Of a DNA stretch of 64,000 bases, positions 45,070 to 58,013 are shown piece by piece. Every line of letters starts with the position of its first letter. Positions within the stretch are counted from its first letter, which is position 1. The notes below the pieces were generated by a model. The model did not search any database. It worked only from the letters and a program-made list of their open reading frames with translations, and had not been told where the DNA came from. The translations under genes and the position numbers were made by a program. This DNA comes from Macrothele yani (lineage: Eukaryota > Arthropoda > Arachnida > Araneae > Macrothelidae). The stretch covers positions 142,262,541-142,326,540 of the forward strand of contig CM077012.1 in the NCBI GenBank assembly GCA_039090855.1. The letters are read 5' to 3'.

Positions 45070-46260
45070 TGATTGCAATTCCACAGCAGTTGTGCCATTT
45101 ATCCGGATAAAACAGTTGCATGAGTAGAAGAAGTCAGTAAGTTGTAGCGCCACCTCTCGCTCGGATACAAGCAGAAACCCAGCGTGGCGGAGACACAAAC
45201 AGTTTACGGATACTGTTCTGCGGTATCGAATGCCAAATGCTGTCCAAATTGTGGGCCAATTCGCTGACATTCCGGGATGGGTGTAGGTGGCGTGCCATCA
45301 TGTTTGATCGGTGAGAAATCGGGTGATCGGCCTAGCCTAGAAGGGTGTCGACATTACAGAGGCATGCCCAGGAGAGGCATGCCGTATGTGGCCGGGTATT
45401 ATGCTGTTCCAAAATTCCTCTGTGATGTGCTACACGACAGGTCGTAGAATGCGGCGACTTACCATTGAGCCGTGAGGGTAGTACGAAGGACTTCGAAGGG
45501 TGTCCAGCTGTCGTAGGAAATAGCTTCCTAGACAGTCAGATCAGGTGTCCGAGCCCTGTGCCGTTGCACGGTACAGGCAGGATCCGTGTGGCGGTCGGCT
45601 CGTCTCCAGACATGCATGCGCTGGTCATCGCCACTAAGTGCAAACTGCGACTCATCACTGAAGACAACATGACACCACTGGACATTATCCCTCGCTGATC
45701 GGGTCAGACACCACTGCAAGTGACGTCTGCGATGCTCTGATCAGTAGTAGGCGGCAGATTGGTCTCCTCGAATGTAATCCCTGTGCCGCAACTCATCTGG
45801 CAACGGTCCGAGTGGCCACTTCCGTACCCGTGGACGACGCAACATTGCCACGGATTGTTGAGAGCGACGAATTTGGTTCTGTTCGTGCGACTATCACAAT
45901 CGCTCAATATTAGAGTTCCGTCATTGCCCTCGGCCGTCCACTGCCTGTGTGCAGCAGGATCGTAGTGCCCTGTTCGACCTATTGGCGCCAACATAGACCG
46001 ATTACTGCGTCGCTCCGATCCAAATGCCTGGCGATACGGCGACTTGACCAACCGGCTTCTCTCAGCCCAATTATATATCCTCTCACAAACCTGCTCGACT
46101 TCTCGTGGTGTGCATGGATCAGTCGTCGTGGCATCCTCACAGTCTGGAGGTTAATGTACGAACAATTCGCTGTGACAATTGTCCGGTATGTCAACGCATT
46201 CTACGACCTGTTGTGTCACCCTTTGCTCTTGATATACCCTTCTTGATGCGGTCCCATGCG
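45070..46260 (-). mobile_element. Tc1-like DD34E element, degraded
   Basis: Minus strand: FVRGYIIGLREAGWSSRRIA RHLDRSDAVIGLCW (46085-45985, typical Tc1 HTH), then WCHVVFSDESQFALSGDDQR (45690-45630, first catalytic Asp) and RADRHTDPACTVQRHRA, then remnants of the C-terminal half with RPITRFLTDQT for RSPDLSPIE near 45330. Stops and frameshifts throughout. Confidence 0.83.
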
Positions 46261-46620
46261 CTGTCGTAGGCAGCTATTTAGTCATTGGTAGTTTTTTAAT
46301 TAATCATTTGCATATTCAGGCCTGAGGTACTTGCATACAGAGTTTTATTAGGATCAAAGAACTTTCTCAGGGTGCTTCGTTCTTTTCTTTTTTTCACAAA
46401 AAGTGTGTGCTTAGGCTGCAAAATAAAGAAATTTCGAAAATGTTGCACTGTTTATCTTTTTCATATTGAATTGTGTTAAAAGAAATTTTTATTGTATTGC
46501 AACAACATTTTCTTATAGCTTTCTCCTCCCCTAGTTTAATACTGATAATTATCAAGTATTCTCACCTTTTCTATTCCTTAAATCGGCAACAAATTACTAT
46601 CTGAAAAAGCAATAAAAGTT

Positions 46621-46837
46621 GTTTTTTTATTGAAGGTTTAACGACCACCGTGAGAAACTCAATGGGCTATAAGCAGTCGCCCGTCCCTAATTTAGGGTCA
46701 GTGGTTCCAGAGTAGGGAGAGAGCCAGTGCCGTAAGACAAACAAAACACCCATTGCCTCATCGGGATCCGAACCCACACCCATCTTGGACGAATGGTCAT
46801 AAGCCAGCGCTTAGACCACTGCGCCAACCGGGCGGCC
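46621..46837 (-). mobile_element. tRNA-derived SINE, family 1, copy 5
   Basis: Minus strand. Target duplication AATAAAAGTT at 46611-46620 and 46838-46847. Head ends GCGCCAACCGGGCGGCC. Slightly more diverged than copies 1, 2 and 4. Lies within the hAT-like element. Confidence 0.88.
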
Positions 46838-48210
46838 AATAAAAGTTTCAATGATACTCTTACTCGAAAAACTGGTTCCTAGTTTTCCATTTTCAAGCTG
46901 GATCTTTTGCACTTAATCCTTATGCTTCTGTTTCTGATGATTGCGGTGGAGGTATAAAGAAAATTTTACGCATCTTTTTGACATAAAAGAAAACGCAGAC
47001 CTAATTTTCTGATGAAAGTAATAAGGAAAAATGTTTTCAAGAAACTCCTCACACTCTCGCTTATTTGCACTGGCTGATGAAATTCTAACTGTCCAACTTT
47101 TTTGGACATGACATTTGTCTAATCTTTTCGATTTAGAGAATCGTTCGCCACAAGAAACCTCCTCCACGAAAAGTCATCTACCCTTTTTAAGCGAAGTACT
47201 GTGCACAAATTAAAATTTACCCATATTTTGTGACTTGGAGGACTTCTCCGGTTGCCAGTGTCTTCAAGTATTTTACTTTTGCTGGATACCATGCTCGTTG
47301 CCTACTAATTTGCTCATATTGTAAAAACAAGGTGATTTTCTAAAGCTGAAAGCAATGGCTAGAGGGCATGTTTTGTTTTGTAATTGAAACGTATTCCAGT
47401 TTCATGACAATTTATGCAAAATGTATTGATAAATTTAGCAAAACTCCATTTTCAGCGCCTTTAGCGTTAAATTTGCCAAGTAACTATAACAACTGAAGAT
47501 GTACTAATGTAGCCAGTTTTGCCAAACGTGTCAAACTCAAAAAGAACTTTTGCTGTAACCGAAATGGTCTCTCGTAGCGTAAAGCTGAAATTTATTAAAT
47601 TTCCAATTCCAGAATGAGAGAAATTTATGAACTGGAAGTGAAATTTAAAATGGCCAAAATTTAATGAAATTTTATGTCCTACCATTCGCAAAAATAATTT
47701 TTGAAGAATCTGAAAACCACATTTATTGTCCTTCAGTACCTCTAGTGGGAAATTAATGAACTGATTCGAAAATTTAAGTATTTGAGAAAGAACTGTTAAG
47801 CCTAATCTGAGAGGCACAAAAATATTTTTTCACAAGAGAACTTTAATTTCTTGAATGTTCGACTTTGACAGCCCTTAGTCGTAAATTCATAAAGAATATG
47901 GGATATTTAAAGTGCCAAACTTAGTGACCTTTGATTTCCTACTAGCCGCAAAAATAATTTTTGAAATATCTATAAAAACAAAAAGTTCAATGTGCGCGAA
48001 CAGTCAAACTGATTACATTAGCACTGTTTCTGACAAAATGTCGTAATAATTAATGATAGAATTGCATTTCAAAAAGCGCAAAAACATTTTTCTTGACTTT
48101 TTTTTTTTGTTGATTTGACGGATGAAAATTTCTGAGGCGATAAGAAGGGGCCCCCAGAATCGTTTAGCGCCTAGGGCCCCAAAAAATTTAAAGTCGCCTC
48201 TGACTTTATC

Positions 48211-49984
48211 CTAACAAAAGTAGCAGAGCTCCAATGCCAGAGCAAAACTTTGTTTGTTATAGTTACCCTGCAAGCAATTTAGTCGAAGTAGGAAGAGCGT
48301 TTCTCTACTACGACACCAGAAGATTGTCACAGATCCTCAGGCAATTACGATACAGATGTTTCTCTTGGAGTTCTCTTTCAGTACATCCAAAGGACAGCAC
48401 TAGGGGATGGGGATGGTGTAGTGCATTTTTTTTTTTTTTTTTTGTTGGTGGTGTTTGAAATTCCTATGCTCATTCTTTCTCAAAACTTTGCCTGGTCACT
48501 AGTAAGTACTGTCTCAACCATTGCCCAGATTTGTTGTTCTTGTTTTCATTGAATTAACAATGGGAAAATGTCTGAACTGCGTGGTTTCATGCAGAAATAT
48601 TTTTACTTCAGCAACAGGGCTTCATGTATAATTGCAAAATCCTTGTCAGAACAGACATACCACATCATAAGGAATTTACAGGAGAAAATAGAGTAGCATT
48701 AAGGAAAATATTCTAAAACCAAGAAAAGAAAGGACGGAGCCGAAAAAGCTAGATAGAGGAAACTGAAGGCTTTGAAAAAAAAGATCCTATTTAAAGAAAC
48801 TTGTAGTCACTTAATATGTGGTGTAAATCAATACAAGAGCACGAAATCAATAACACAAAATTTTCCTTTTGTAATCTCAAAAACTTGTTTTTTTAATCTG
48901 TGACAGAGAACTCTTAATTTATTGTTGTATAAAGTTCAATTATTAAGGTTAACACATGGGCACCCATATAGGAGGGCATTTCCCCTCCCTTGGAAATCTG
49001 ACTATGCCCTTTCTGTTCTTGGAAAGTATTAGATTTTTGCGATAACACTTTTTTTTTTTTTTCTGTAGAACTTACTGATGCATGCATAAAAATAAGAAAA
49101 GTTAGGCATTTCCAATAGAAGCAAAAATTTACAGTAGGAAGTAATGAAATTTCCTATTGTTGGAGAACAGCGTACATACAGTACGGAAAGTATAAAAGTA
49201 GAGCCTGATTTACAGGAGGGCATTCATGGCATGTACCCAGGGCCCCGACCTTTTGAGGGCCTCCCTAAAATATAGTTATATATTACTTACCTTGCATCAA
49301 ACTGATTCACACGGGATGTCGCCCCCCCCCCCCATGTGAAAGCCTCTTGCCCAGAGACCCAAAGTGTGCAAGTCTGTTTCTGTATGAAAGATGAAGAAAT
49401 GAAAAATATGGCATCCTCTGTAGCAGCTATTCACTACTGGACAAAGATCTCTGAAAATATTTCCCAGAAATATGTTTTAAGGATATTTTTCCATTCTTTG
49501 TGACCAACTGAGCAATATCTGGGCTTTCATGGTGCAGGGTTTAGTGGCCAAAAGGATCAAAAGGACCAAAACATTTCCTTACGTTCCCAACATGTCTAAT
49601 TTCATTCATCCATCTTTTTTTATGTAGTTTTTCGCCTTTAGTTTTCAATTAAATTTGTGTTGAGAGTATCGTAGAAACAGCTCGGTAACAAGAAGACACA
49701 GTGGAAATTTGCATATGCTTTTCGTAGTTACGATTTCTGTTGGTCCCCTCCTAAAAACTAAGCTATGGGTGCCTATGGGTTCACCTACAGTAAAACTTTA
49801 TTTTGCTTTATTTATGTATTCCTTAAAGATTTTTCCATTGATTTACTGCAGTGGCACACTCACGGGAGGAATGTACCTGGCCAAAGCAGCAGCCAGTGCA
49901 ACATGAAGGCAGGGGTGCTATGAATCACGGAGGACCAGACTAGGCTGCCATCTGATGCTGACCTTGGCTATGTTTAACAGACAT
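48211..49984. other. Intron A-B sequence, little recognised
   Basis: AT-rich with T-runs at 48427 and 49048 and a C-run at 49322. A patch at 49213-49270 (CAGGAGGGCATTCATGGC, GGGCCCCGAC) resembles the left end of the hAT-like element at 44458 and may be a decayed relative. Confidence 0.4.
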
Positions 49985-52900
49985 TCCCCTATCTTCGGAT
50001 TCATGGCTCCTTGAATTGGAGGAGGAACTATAAAGGATCAAATGGGGACATTGTCGGGCTAAGTAGGCAGCGGATGGCCTAGTGGGCAACATTCGTGACT
50101 GCCACGGAAAGGACCTCAGGTTCGATCCCAGGCAGGTACGAATGCTCGATCCACTAAATATCCGCCATGCATCGGATGGGCACGTTAAGGCGTCGGACCC
50201 CGAGTACTGGCCCCCGGTAATAAATAAGGGTATCTTCCTTCCCCTTTCTACCTCGCTTCAGTGTTACTTTCCTATCTGGCACTCTAGCCCAAATCTCCTA
50301 GCTTCCTATTTCTGAGGGTTGTTTAAGACCTGGGGTCAGACACTCCCTTCCTAAAATCCTCTACATATGATCAAATGTCGGGCTAAGTGAGGTAAGAAGG
50401 AAAGAAGATCTCATTGAACTGAAAAGTGGACATCTCTTCTACTATCATGGGACAGATACTGGCAGAACTAGTGGTGGTGGATTTATAATAAACAAGAAAC
50501 TGAAGGATAAAGTTCTAGAAGTTAAAAGTTCATCAGACAGAGCTGCAAGACTCATTATCCAACTTCCATAAAGATACCAGCCTCAGATTATTCAAGCTTA
50601 CGCACCCACCACAAGTCCTCCTGAGGAAGAAATTGAAAAATTTTACGAGGAAATTCAGCATCTAAATAACAAGAGCAAAAAGAACTATCATTATGGGAGA
50701 TTTCAATGCGAAAATAGGGCAACAGCATCATAATGAAACTTTGGTAGGAAAGTTCAGTCATGGCAACAGAAACCAACATGGAAATACTCTTGTAGAGTTT
50801 GCAGAGGCAAAAAGGTTTTTCATCATGAACTTTTTTTTTCAAGAAAAAGCCACATAGGAAATGAACATGGAGACATACCAATGGGACAAATGATATTGAT
50901 TTTATTATGTGTAACAAGAAATTTGCCATTGAAGACTGCAGTGTTCTTAAGTTCAAAACAGGTAGTGACCATAGAATAGTGAGATATAAGATGCACCTCA
51001 ACACGAAACTGGAACATGGCAAGCTCATAAATCAAACGAAATGCATTGACATGGCCAACCTTAAAAATCATAATACTTTCAAGTTGGAACTAAAGAACCG
51101 TTTCTCTGCTCTAGAAGGTCTATCATCGGAAGAAGTGGACATCTCTGAAGTTACAGAAAACTAAACAAGACTTATGGAAATAGCAACAAAAATAGGTAGT
51201 ACCAATAACAAGTTGCATATGAAGAAAATATCAGGAAAAACGAAAATGCTAATGTAAAAGAGAAGGGAGATGAGAACAAAAAGAAAATTTAACTTCCAAA
51301 GTAGAAAATACAGAGTTATGCAAGACAATTCGGAAAAATACCACTGAAAACATAAGGAAATTAAACTGAACTAGTGAGAAAAGCAATTGAAAATAATCAA
51401 AGCCTGAAGAAAGCAAAGGGACATCTCAGTAAATGAAAACAGATTATGGCACTGAAAAAAGTGGCTCTGCAACAAGAAATAGAGGTGAAATTTTGACAAG
51501 AATGAAAGATTTCTACACAAAATTATATGAAAGATGATACACCTATTCCAGTCATCAAGTAAGGTACCAGTACCAAAGTTTCTCCTGTTCTCCCAGCAGA
51601 AGTTGCACATGCAATTAAGAACATGAAATGGGGAAGAGCTCCAGGAGAAGATGGAATTACAAGGACATTGTACAGGAAGCAAGCTGAGAAATAGAAACTC
51701 ACACTCGCCTAAATTTTTGCCAGATGTCTCAATGAAGGAAAGATTTCTGAGGATTGGAACAATGCTACAATGATCCTGCTACATAAAAAAGGTCACATTG
51801 AGGATCTCAGGAACTACAGGCCCATCAGCCTCCTTTCAGTGGTTTACAAAATCTTCACTAAGGTTCTTTCACATTGCTTGAAGCTAACACTGGACCCATG
51901 GCTCAACCAGGAGAACAAGCTGGATTCAGGAGTGGCTACAACACCATAGATCATATTCATCTACTGAGAGAACTAATTGAAAGAATGAGGGAATATCAAC
52001 TTCCATTATGCATGGCTTTTATCGATTATGAAAAGGCCTTTGATTTTGTGAAACCATCAGCAGTTACAATGGCACCGAAATCCTGCAGTATTGCAGATGC
52101 ATACATCAGCATTATTAATAACATCTATGAAAATGCAAAGGTTTGGTTATTTGAGTCTACAGCACCAATAAAAATTGGAAAGGGGATGAGACAAGGTGAC
52201 TATTTCTCCCTAACTCTTCAATGCCAATTGCAAAATGTCTCAATCGTTGAACTAAGAAAACAAGGGGATAAAGATTAATGGAGATTATTAAACCCACCTT
52301 CGTTTTGCTGATGACGTAGACATTTTTGCAACTATTCCTTCAGAGCTGTAGAATATGATCCAGGAACTCGCTGACATGAGTAAAGAAGTGGAACTAAAAA
52401 TGAACTTTCAGAAGACAAAAGTGGTGTACAATGCTTTTACAAGAAAGAAAGATTTATCTATTGATGGGGAAAAGCTGGAGATAACCAATACTTACATTTA
52501 CCTTGGGCAGCAGATATCAAGCGAGGGTCACATTGATAAGGATATTAATCAAAGTATAAAACTTGGCTGGAGAGCTTTTGGAAGAAACAGTACAATTTTC
52601 AAGAGTAATATGCCTTTGTCTTAAAAGAAAAGTGTTTGATCAATGCACCCTTCCAGTTATTACGTATGGAGCAGAGACATGGATTTTAAAAGAGACATAC
52701 AAAGGCTGCAGACAACTCAAAGAAGTATGGAGAGATGCATACTTGGTGTAACCAGGAAAGATAAGAGGAACTTGTGGATAAGGAAAATGACAAGAGTGGA
52801 AGACATGATGACGAGAGTAAAATCTCTGAAATGGCAATAAGGCTGGACATGTTGCCAGAAGAATGGACCACAAATGAACAAGTGAAATTTTAGACTGGAT

Positions 52901-53042
52901 TCCAAGGGACAGGAAAAGACTGAGAAGACCACATGGGAGACTGAGGGATGAAATTCGAAATCATGCCAGAGTAACATGGAGGAGAGTGGCTCAAGACAGA
53001 CAGTTGTGGAAGAAACTTGGGGAGGCCTTCATCCAGCAGTGA
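49985..53042 (+). mobile_element. RTE-type LINE, degraded, with nested SINE
   Basis: The endonuclease starts DIVGLSEVRRKEDLIELKSG (split by the SINE) and continues GTDTGRTSGGGFIINKKL, IIQAYAPTT, IIMGDFNAKIG (50693 on), and FKTGSDHRIVRYKMHLNTKL near 50950 (catalytic SDH). The reverse transcriptase shows LRNYRPISLLSVVYKIFTKV (51807 on), QAGFRSGYNTIDHIHLLREL, LCMAFIDYEKAFDFV (51995-52040) and ADDVDIF-type sequence near 52300, then LDQCTLPVITYGAETW-like and GEAFIQQ at the 3' end (53040). Motif wording fits the RTE clade. Stops and frameshifts throughout. Confidence 0.88.
50065..50375 (+). mobile_element. tRNA-derived SINE, family 2, copy 2
   Basis: Head AGGCAGCGGATGGCCTAGTG, B box AGGTTCGATCCC, body CATCGGATGGGCACGTTAAG, tail CTCTACATATGATCA. 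The perfect 13-bp duplication TGTCGGGCTAAGT at 50052-50064 and 50376-50388 lies in the LINE endonuclease codons I-V-G-L-S. Confidence 0.92.
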
Positions 53043-53135
53043 ATTGATAATAGTTGACACTGCTGATATCCCAACCCCCCCTCTTCATTGTGAAAGCTCT
53101 CGTTATCATAATAATATATAAAATTTTCATTGACA

Positions 53136-54525
53136 CTCATTGTCATAAAAATCTGCACACCAAGAAAAATGTATGATTAATGTGAAACTTGGCAAATAGC
53201 TACGGGGGAGGGCAGACATGCAAATGATTAAAGTTTCGTGTGATTCCGCATTCCCGCACGTCTAAGACCGGTGCTGCAATTGCAATCCTTGGGGCTTATA
53301 AGGTGCCGCGCAGGGGTCTCCACATTTGTGCCGAAGTTCACAGTAAGAGTCAGGAGAGATCCCTTAGCTATGGACATGCGGAGGAGCCGCTGTAGAGGTG
53401 CGTACGGGCAACTGACTAAGTTTGAATGATGCCATATCATCAGGATAAGAGGCAGGGTGGCCGTGTGCCGAATCAGCCACCATTTGGGCCGGTCTGACAG
53501 TACAGTGAGATTGTGTTAGGAGCAATGGATACGGGAAGGCACCCAGACACTGAAAACTGGCTTTGGACGACCCAGACACCACCAGCAGAGAGGACCGTGG
53601 GATTGGCACGCACAGATGCAACGATGTCCTTGTCCAATATTCAGAGACATGTGGCAACTGTACAAGGGACTCCTGTGTCCGACAGGACCCTATCCAGATG
53701 CGTGGTGGAGGCAAATCTGCACTCTCGACAGCCCTTGTGTTTTCTGCCATTAACACCTGACCATCGTTGGCGTTGATTGCAGTGGTGTCAGCAGCAAGCA
53801 ACGTGGAATGATATGGACTAGCGATGTATAGTGTTCAGTGATTAATCCCGCTTCTGTATGGGAATGGACGACCACCGTGTCAGTGTGGAAAACCGCATGC
53901 GTGCGCTACAATCCCAACCTCGCTGTACAGCAGCACACGTCCCGAACTGCCACCATGATGGTCTGGGGAACCATCGCGTATGACAGTCAGACTTCCCTCG
54001 CAGTGATCCGATGGGCGTTGACAAATCAGCGCTACGTACAGGAGATCCTGTGGTCCCATGTGCTATCTTTCCTAGTGGGGCAGTCCAGAGCCATTTTTCA
54101 ACAAGACAACACCAGTCCGCACACGGCTCAGGTTTCCCAGGACTCTGTACTACGTAATGCTTTGATGCTTCTGTGGCCTGCCAGATCGCCTCATCTGTCG
54201 CCCACTGAGCAAGTGTGGAACCAGATGGGACGCCAGTTTTCTCCATGTCCCAGTGTTCTTGATTTAGAGCATCATTTGCAAGAAGTGTGGGCCAATCTGT
54301 CCCAGGATAACATATGGAGTCTGACTTCATGCAAGACCATATCACCGCACGTATCCGAGCAAGAGGCAGTCCGATGCTGTACTAATGCTGACCGATATGT
54401 CCATAGGAAATCATCCTGCTGCTGTGATATTGTAATCCCTTCTATCCTTGGTACGTACCATTTCACTACTCAAATCTCTCAATCAGACACCTCCTCCTTG
54501 GTGCATAGATTTTTATGACAATGAG
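53136..54525 (+). mobile_element. Tc1-like DD34E element, degraded
   Basis: Terminal inverted repeats CTCATTGTCATAAAAATCTG and the inverse of CTCATTGTCATAAAAATCTA; TA follows on the right. The N-terminal frame starts MRRSRCRGAYGQLTKFE near 53372. The C-terminal open frame 53838-54518 has TATMMVWGTIAYDSQ, RAIFQQDNTSPHTAQVS (second Asp) and WPARSPHLSPTEQVWNQMGR (Glu). The first Asp block reads VFSD then a stop (53829-53843). Related to family A in motif wording but with different ends. Confidence 0.88.
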
Positions 54526-56168
54526 TATGTTTATTATCATACAAGCCAAAACTTTTTTTTACCAGTAAAGCAGACTTGTGTAAATTGATAGAAGATGCAG
54601 ACTCATTGGATTATTCGCAGCAGCGTCTGAACTAGAGTTTTACAGGGTTTTGTTTTTTTTTCCTCATTTGTTCTATGAGATTGTGTTTATAAAAACTTAA
54701 TTGACGTGAAATAGAAAATGTTGCTAAAGGTATTTATTTCATGTAAAATTAATAAAAATTGAAAAATATTCTCGTACAAGGGGCAGCAAATCTGGGATTG
54801 CACCTGGGCTGCAAGTACCCTTGGCACGCCCCTGCTGACCACTCCACCATCAAGGTGGCTGTCTTGAAATCGTGTGCTGCAATACCACACAAACATTTCT
54901 AACACCTGGTAGAGCCCATGCCATATGATGCAGCTGCTGTGAGGGCAAAAGGAAGGCACACACATTAGGAGGATGTGTACATTTAATTGTCCTTTCAGGG
55001 TATGTATGCACAAACATAACTGATCAATAATTTACCCAACATGAAAATTGTAAATACACACAAGAAACTGAAATATCTAGCAGCAAAGGCTATATGTATG
55101 CAGAGAAACTGGCATGTTATCAGTGTGCAGATGCCCTGCTACTGAATAGCAGTGGAAAGTGAAGCTACTGGTGACTGATTGAAAGTCATTTGGAGAAAAC
55201 AAGTGTCCATAAAGAAATCCTCTTTCTTATATCTTTAGGGTTGATCTCAGATCAAGATACACAAACACTGTACAAGCAAGAGGAAGATTTTTCTGATTCT
55301 CAGTTGTTCAACTTGTCTACAAATTAAATCTATGAATTTCCCACTAATGTATGTGATTGTAATGCTACTTTAGTTTAAATCCTGTATTCTTGTGCATCTA
55401 CTTGCTGTGCTTTGTTTCATTACTAGTTTTATTTCTAAAACTTTGTCCTCCCTTAAAAAACATGCTTGTATAGAGCCTTAACATGTCCCTAGAGCAAAGT
55501 TTGAAAAAAAAAAAAGTAAATGAAACCTTCTCTACGAAAATAGTGATACTAGATTGTTAAGAGATGAGATGCTTCTAATCCTGCAAGAGAATACAGTGTT
55601 AATAAATCCACCATTTGCATATTTCATAACACAAAAATTTAAGTGTAATTGAACATTAGGGCTTTGGCTCCAGTTAGCACAAACTGTCACTTAGGAATTC
55701 TTGTCATGCAAGATTGGAGGAACTCATAGGTATGGCAATTAATGAAGTCAACAGAAGGCAGTTCAAAGTTCATGTCATTGATTTAAAAGAAAAGGCTCTA
55801 TACAAGCATGTTAGCACTGATGATGAAAAGAGTTGCCTTCCATGTCCCTAAGTTATGGCAGCAATAATTACTCTTGAGGAGGAATAATTGGTCAGAATTT
55901 TGCAAAAGGTGAAAGTTTATATGTAATTCTATGTGAATTTACATGTTAGCTAATCCATTACCAAAAGTAACTTTAAAGACATGAATAAATAGCATAAAAT
56001 TGTGATACAAATTCAACAATATTTTCATATAAAAATGCAGTACTGCAACATCAACATTTAACAGATCACAATGTTTCCAGTTTGAAGCACAAATTCTGGT
56101 TTAGGCTGTGCACTCAAAATTACATGGCATGAAAATGAACATTCACAATTTTTACTATAAGCAGGATC
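54526..56168. other. Intron A-B sequence, nothing recognised
   Basis: AT-rich intron. A minus-strand frame at 55013-54687 and a short plus-strand open stretch near 55735-55850 show no known motif. Confidence 0.45.
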
Positions 56169-56376
56169 TGTTTTGTTTGCTTTTGTGTGTGGTTTAATGA
56201 TCACCATGACCAAGCAACTCTAAGGCTATATAAGCAGTCACCTTTTCCCTAATTTCGGACAACTGGTGCCAATGACTTAAGCCATGCAAACAACCCATCC
56301 TCGTCTGGGACTCAAACCTTGGCTCACTTAGACAAATGTTCAGAAGTCAGTGCTTAGCTCATTGTGCCATAGACGT
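56169..56376 (-). mobile_element. Old family 1 SINE, degraded
   Basis: Minus strand: GGTTTAATGATCACCATGAC, AAGCAGTCACCTTTTCCCTA, GGGACTCAAACC as the decayed B box, ending TAGCTCATTGTGCCATA. No target duplication seen. Confidence 0.7.
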
Positions 56377-58013
56377 AGCACATATAAACAGTTCAAACTT
56401 TATGGTTTTCCATTTGTTTGTTTTGACATTTAAGAATTTACATTTTGTGTAGTAAACTACACAGACACAAATGGATACTCAACACAAAAGTGTGATATGA
56501 TTTTTATCAAAGTCAATGATAAAGTACATTATATGAAAAATTAAATTTTCAGGCGAGTACAATAACTTTATTTTGTTTATTTTGGTGTGTTCCTTAAAGT
56601 TAAGATGGGTGAAAGAAAGGTGCAAAGTGTTTACATTATTAAAAATATCAAAAATGTTTACATTTAAAATTAAAAAGTGGTGTACTTAAAATTAAAAAGT
56701 GGTGTACTCACACCTGCTTAGAAAAAAAGGACCAACTCTGGAGTGCATTTAGTTGTGGATCATTGTGTAGTATGTCACTCCAGTCCTATCCCACTTCAGT
56801 TCTCAACTGAGGAATTGAATGAGCAGGTTTTGAATATAAAGACAGATGTCTTCCATTCATGACTCAGAAGACATGTTTTACTAGGGACAGGCCTGGTGAT
56901 CTAATTAGGACAAGACATCCTTGTCCCTGAAGAGGCAATTGACAGTAAAGACAGACAATCCTACTGGAATATTTAATGCATAACTCATTCATCAAAGGTT
57001 CATCAATTTATATCATATTTATCAATGTTATAACTGGTTTTATGATGGCACTTCCTATGTAACAACAGGTCATCATATTGCTCTACAACACACTTGTTTT
57101 TTTCTTACTGTTATGAGAAATAGCAGTGAGGTGAAAACATCCTAGTGGAAATTAAAAGCTCAGCTCTTTTCAACAGATGAACTGACTGTCTGCTCAGCTC
57201 TCACAATCTCTTTTCAACAAATGATTATGAAGCATGTTAAGATTCATGCAAGACTCAATATCACCTCTAATCAGAGCAAAACTACATGACTACTGACAGA
57301 CATCTTAAATAGCTAATTATACCTGAAAGTAGTGCTGCTCAAAAGTCCTGTGCCTGGTCTTCAAATGTGTATGCCTACTGTGTCCAACATCAACAAAGTG
57401 TAAACACATCTCTGACAATATGTTCAGTAATATAACAGCCTCTCATAGGCTACCTAGATTCACTCAAAGTCAGATGGAGAACTGAAGACATTTATCTTCT
57501 AACCATCAGTCAGTAAATTTCAAATTCTGGATGTAGAAAAACAGCAGCTTCAGCTCTAGGATATGTTCACAAATAACGTACCTCTAACAACTTTTTCCTT
57601 TTTTAATCCTTTATTTCCATATTCTCTTATTATCATCACCAAGTTTCATCGAAATTGAATCACTCTTGAATGGTATTCTGGTTACAAAATTCCCACTAGG
57701 GTTTCAAATCTTTATGTTATAGGAATTAGATACCTGTTGAACTTTTGCACCTTAATTTGACCCATCTTAACTATGGAGTACACTGAAAATTAAGATCCAT
57801 TTCAAATGAGAACTATTAGCTTTTCCATGAATAAACTATGTATGCCTCAGTTTCTGACAGGTTAATGTAAGCAGCAATAAAATGAAAAACATTGGGAATT
57901 TAAGAAAATAAGGGTACGTAATATCAACATTATCAATTTAAAAATATTTTAAATTTTAAAGTAAAAAAATGTTGCAGTAAAAGCTTTTAAAACTGCTCTG
58001 CAACTACTCTGAC
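56377..58013. other. Intron A-B sequence next to exon A donor
   Basis: No element or exon recognised. A short direct duplication, TTAAAATTAAAAAGTGGTGT, occurs at about 56664 and 56685. Confidence 0.45.

Larger units (their letters stand above)
44458..48202. mobile_element. hAT-like element hosting a Tc1 and a SINE
   Basis: Ends CAGGAGTGGATTTCCCACTA... and ...AGTCGCCTCTG (inverted CAGAGGCGACT), the common CAG.GG.G hAT end form. Flanked by the 8-bp duplication ACTTTATC at 44450-44457 and 48203-48210. Inside lie a Tc1 (45070-46260) and a SINE (46621-46837). Minus-strand frames at 47167-46913 and 47817-47467 are open for 84 and 116 codons but show no motif I can name; they may be transposase remnants. 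Confidence 0.72.

Noticed and set aside
53842..54345. 167-codon minus-strand open frame
   Set aside because: Antisense to the Tc1 transposase at 53838-54518.
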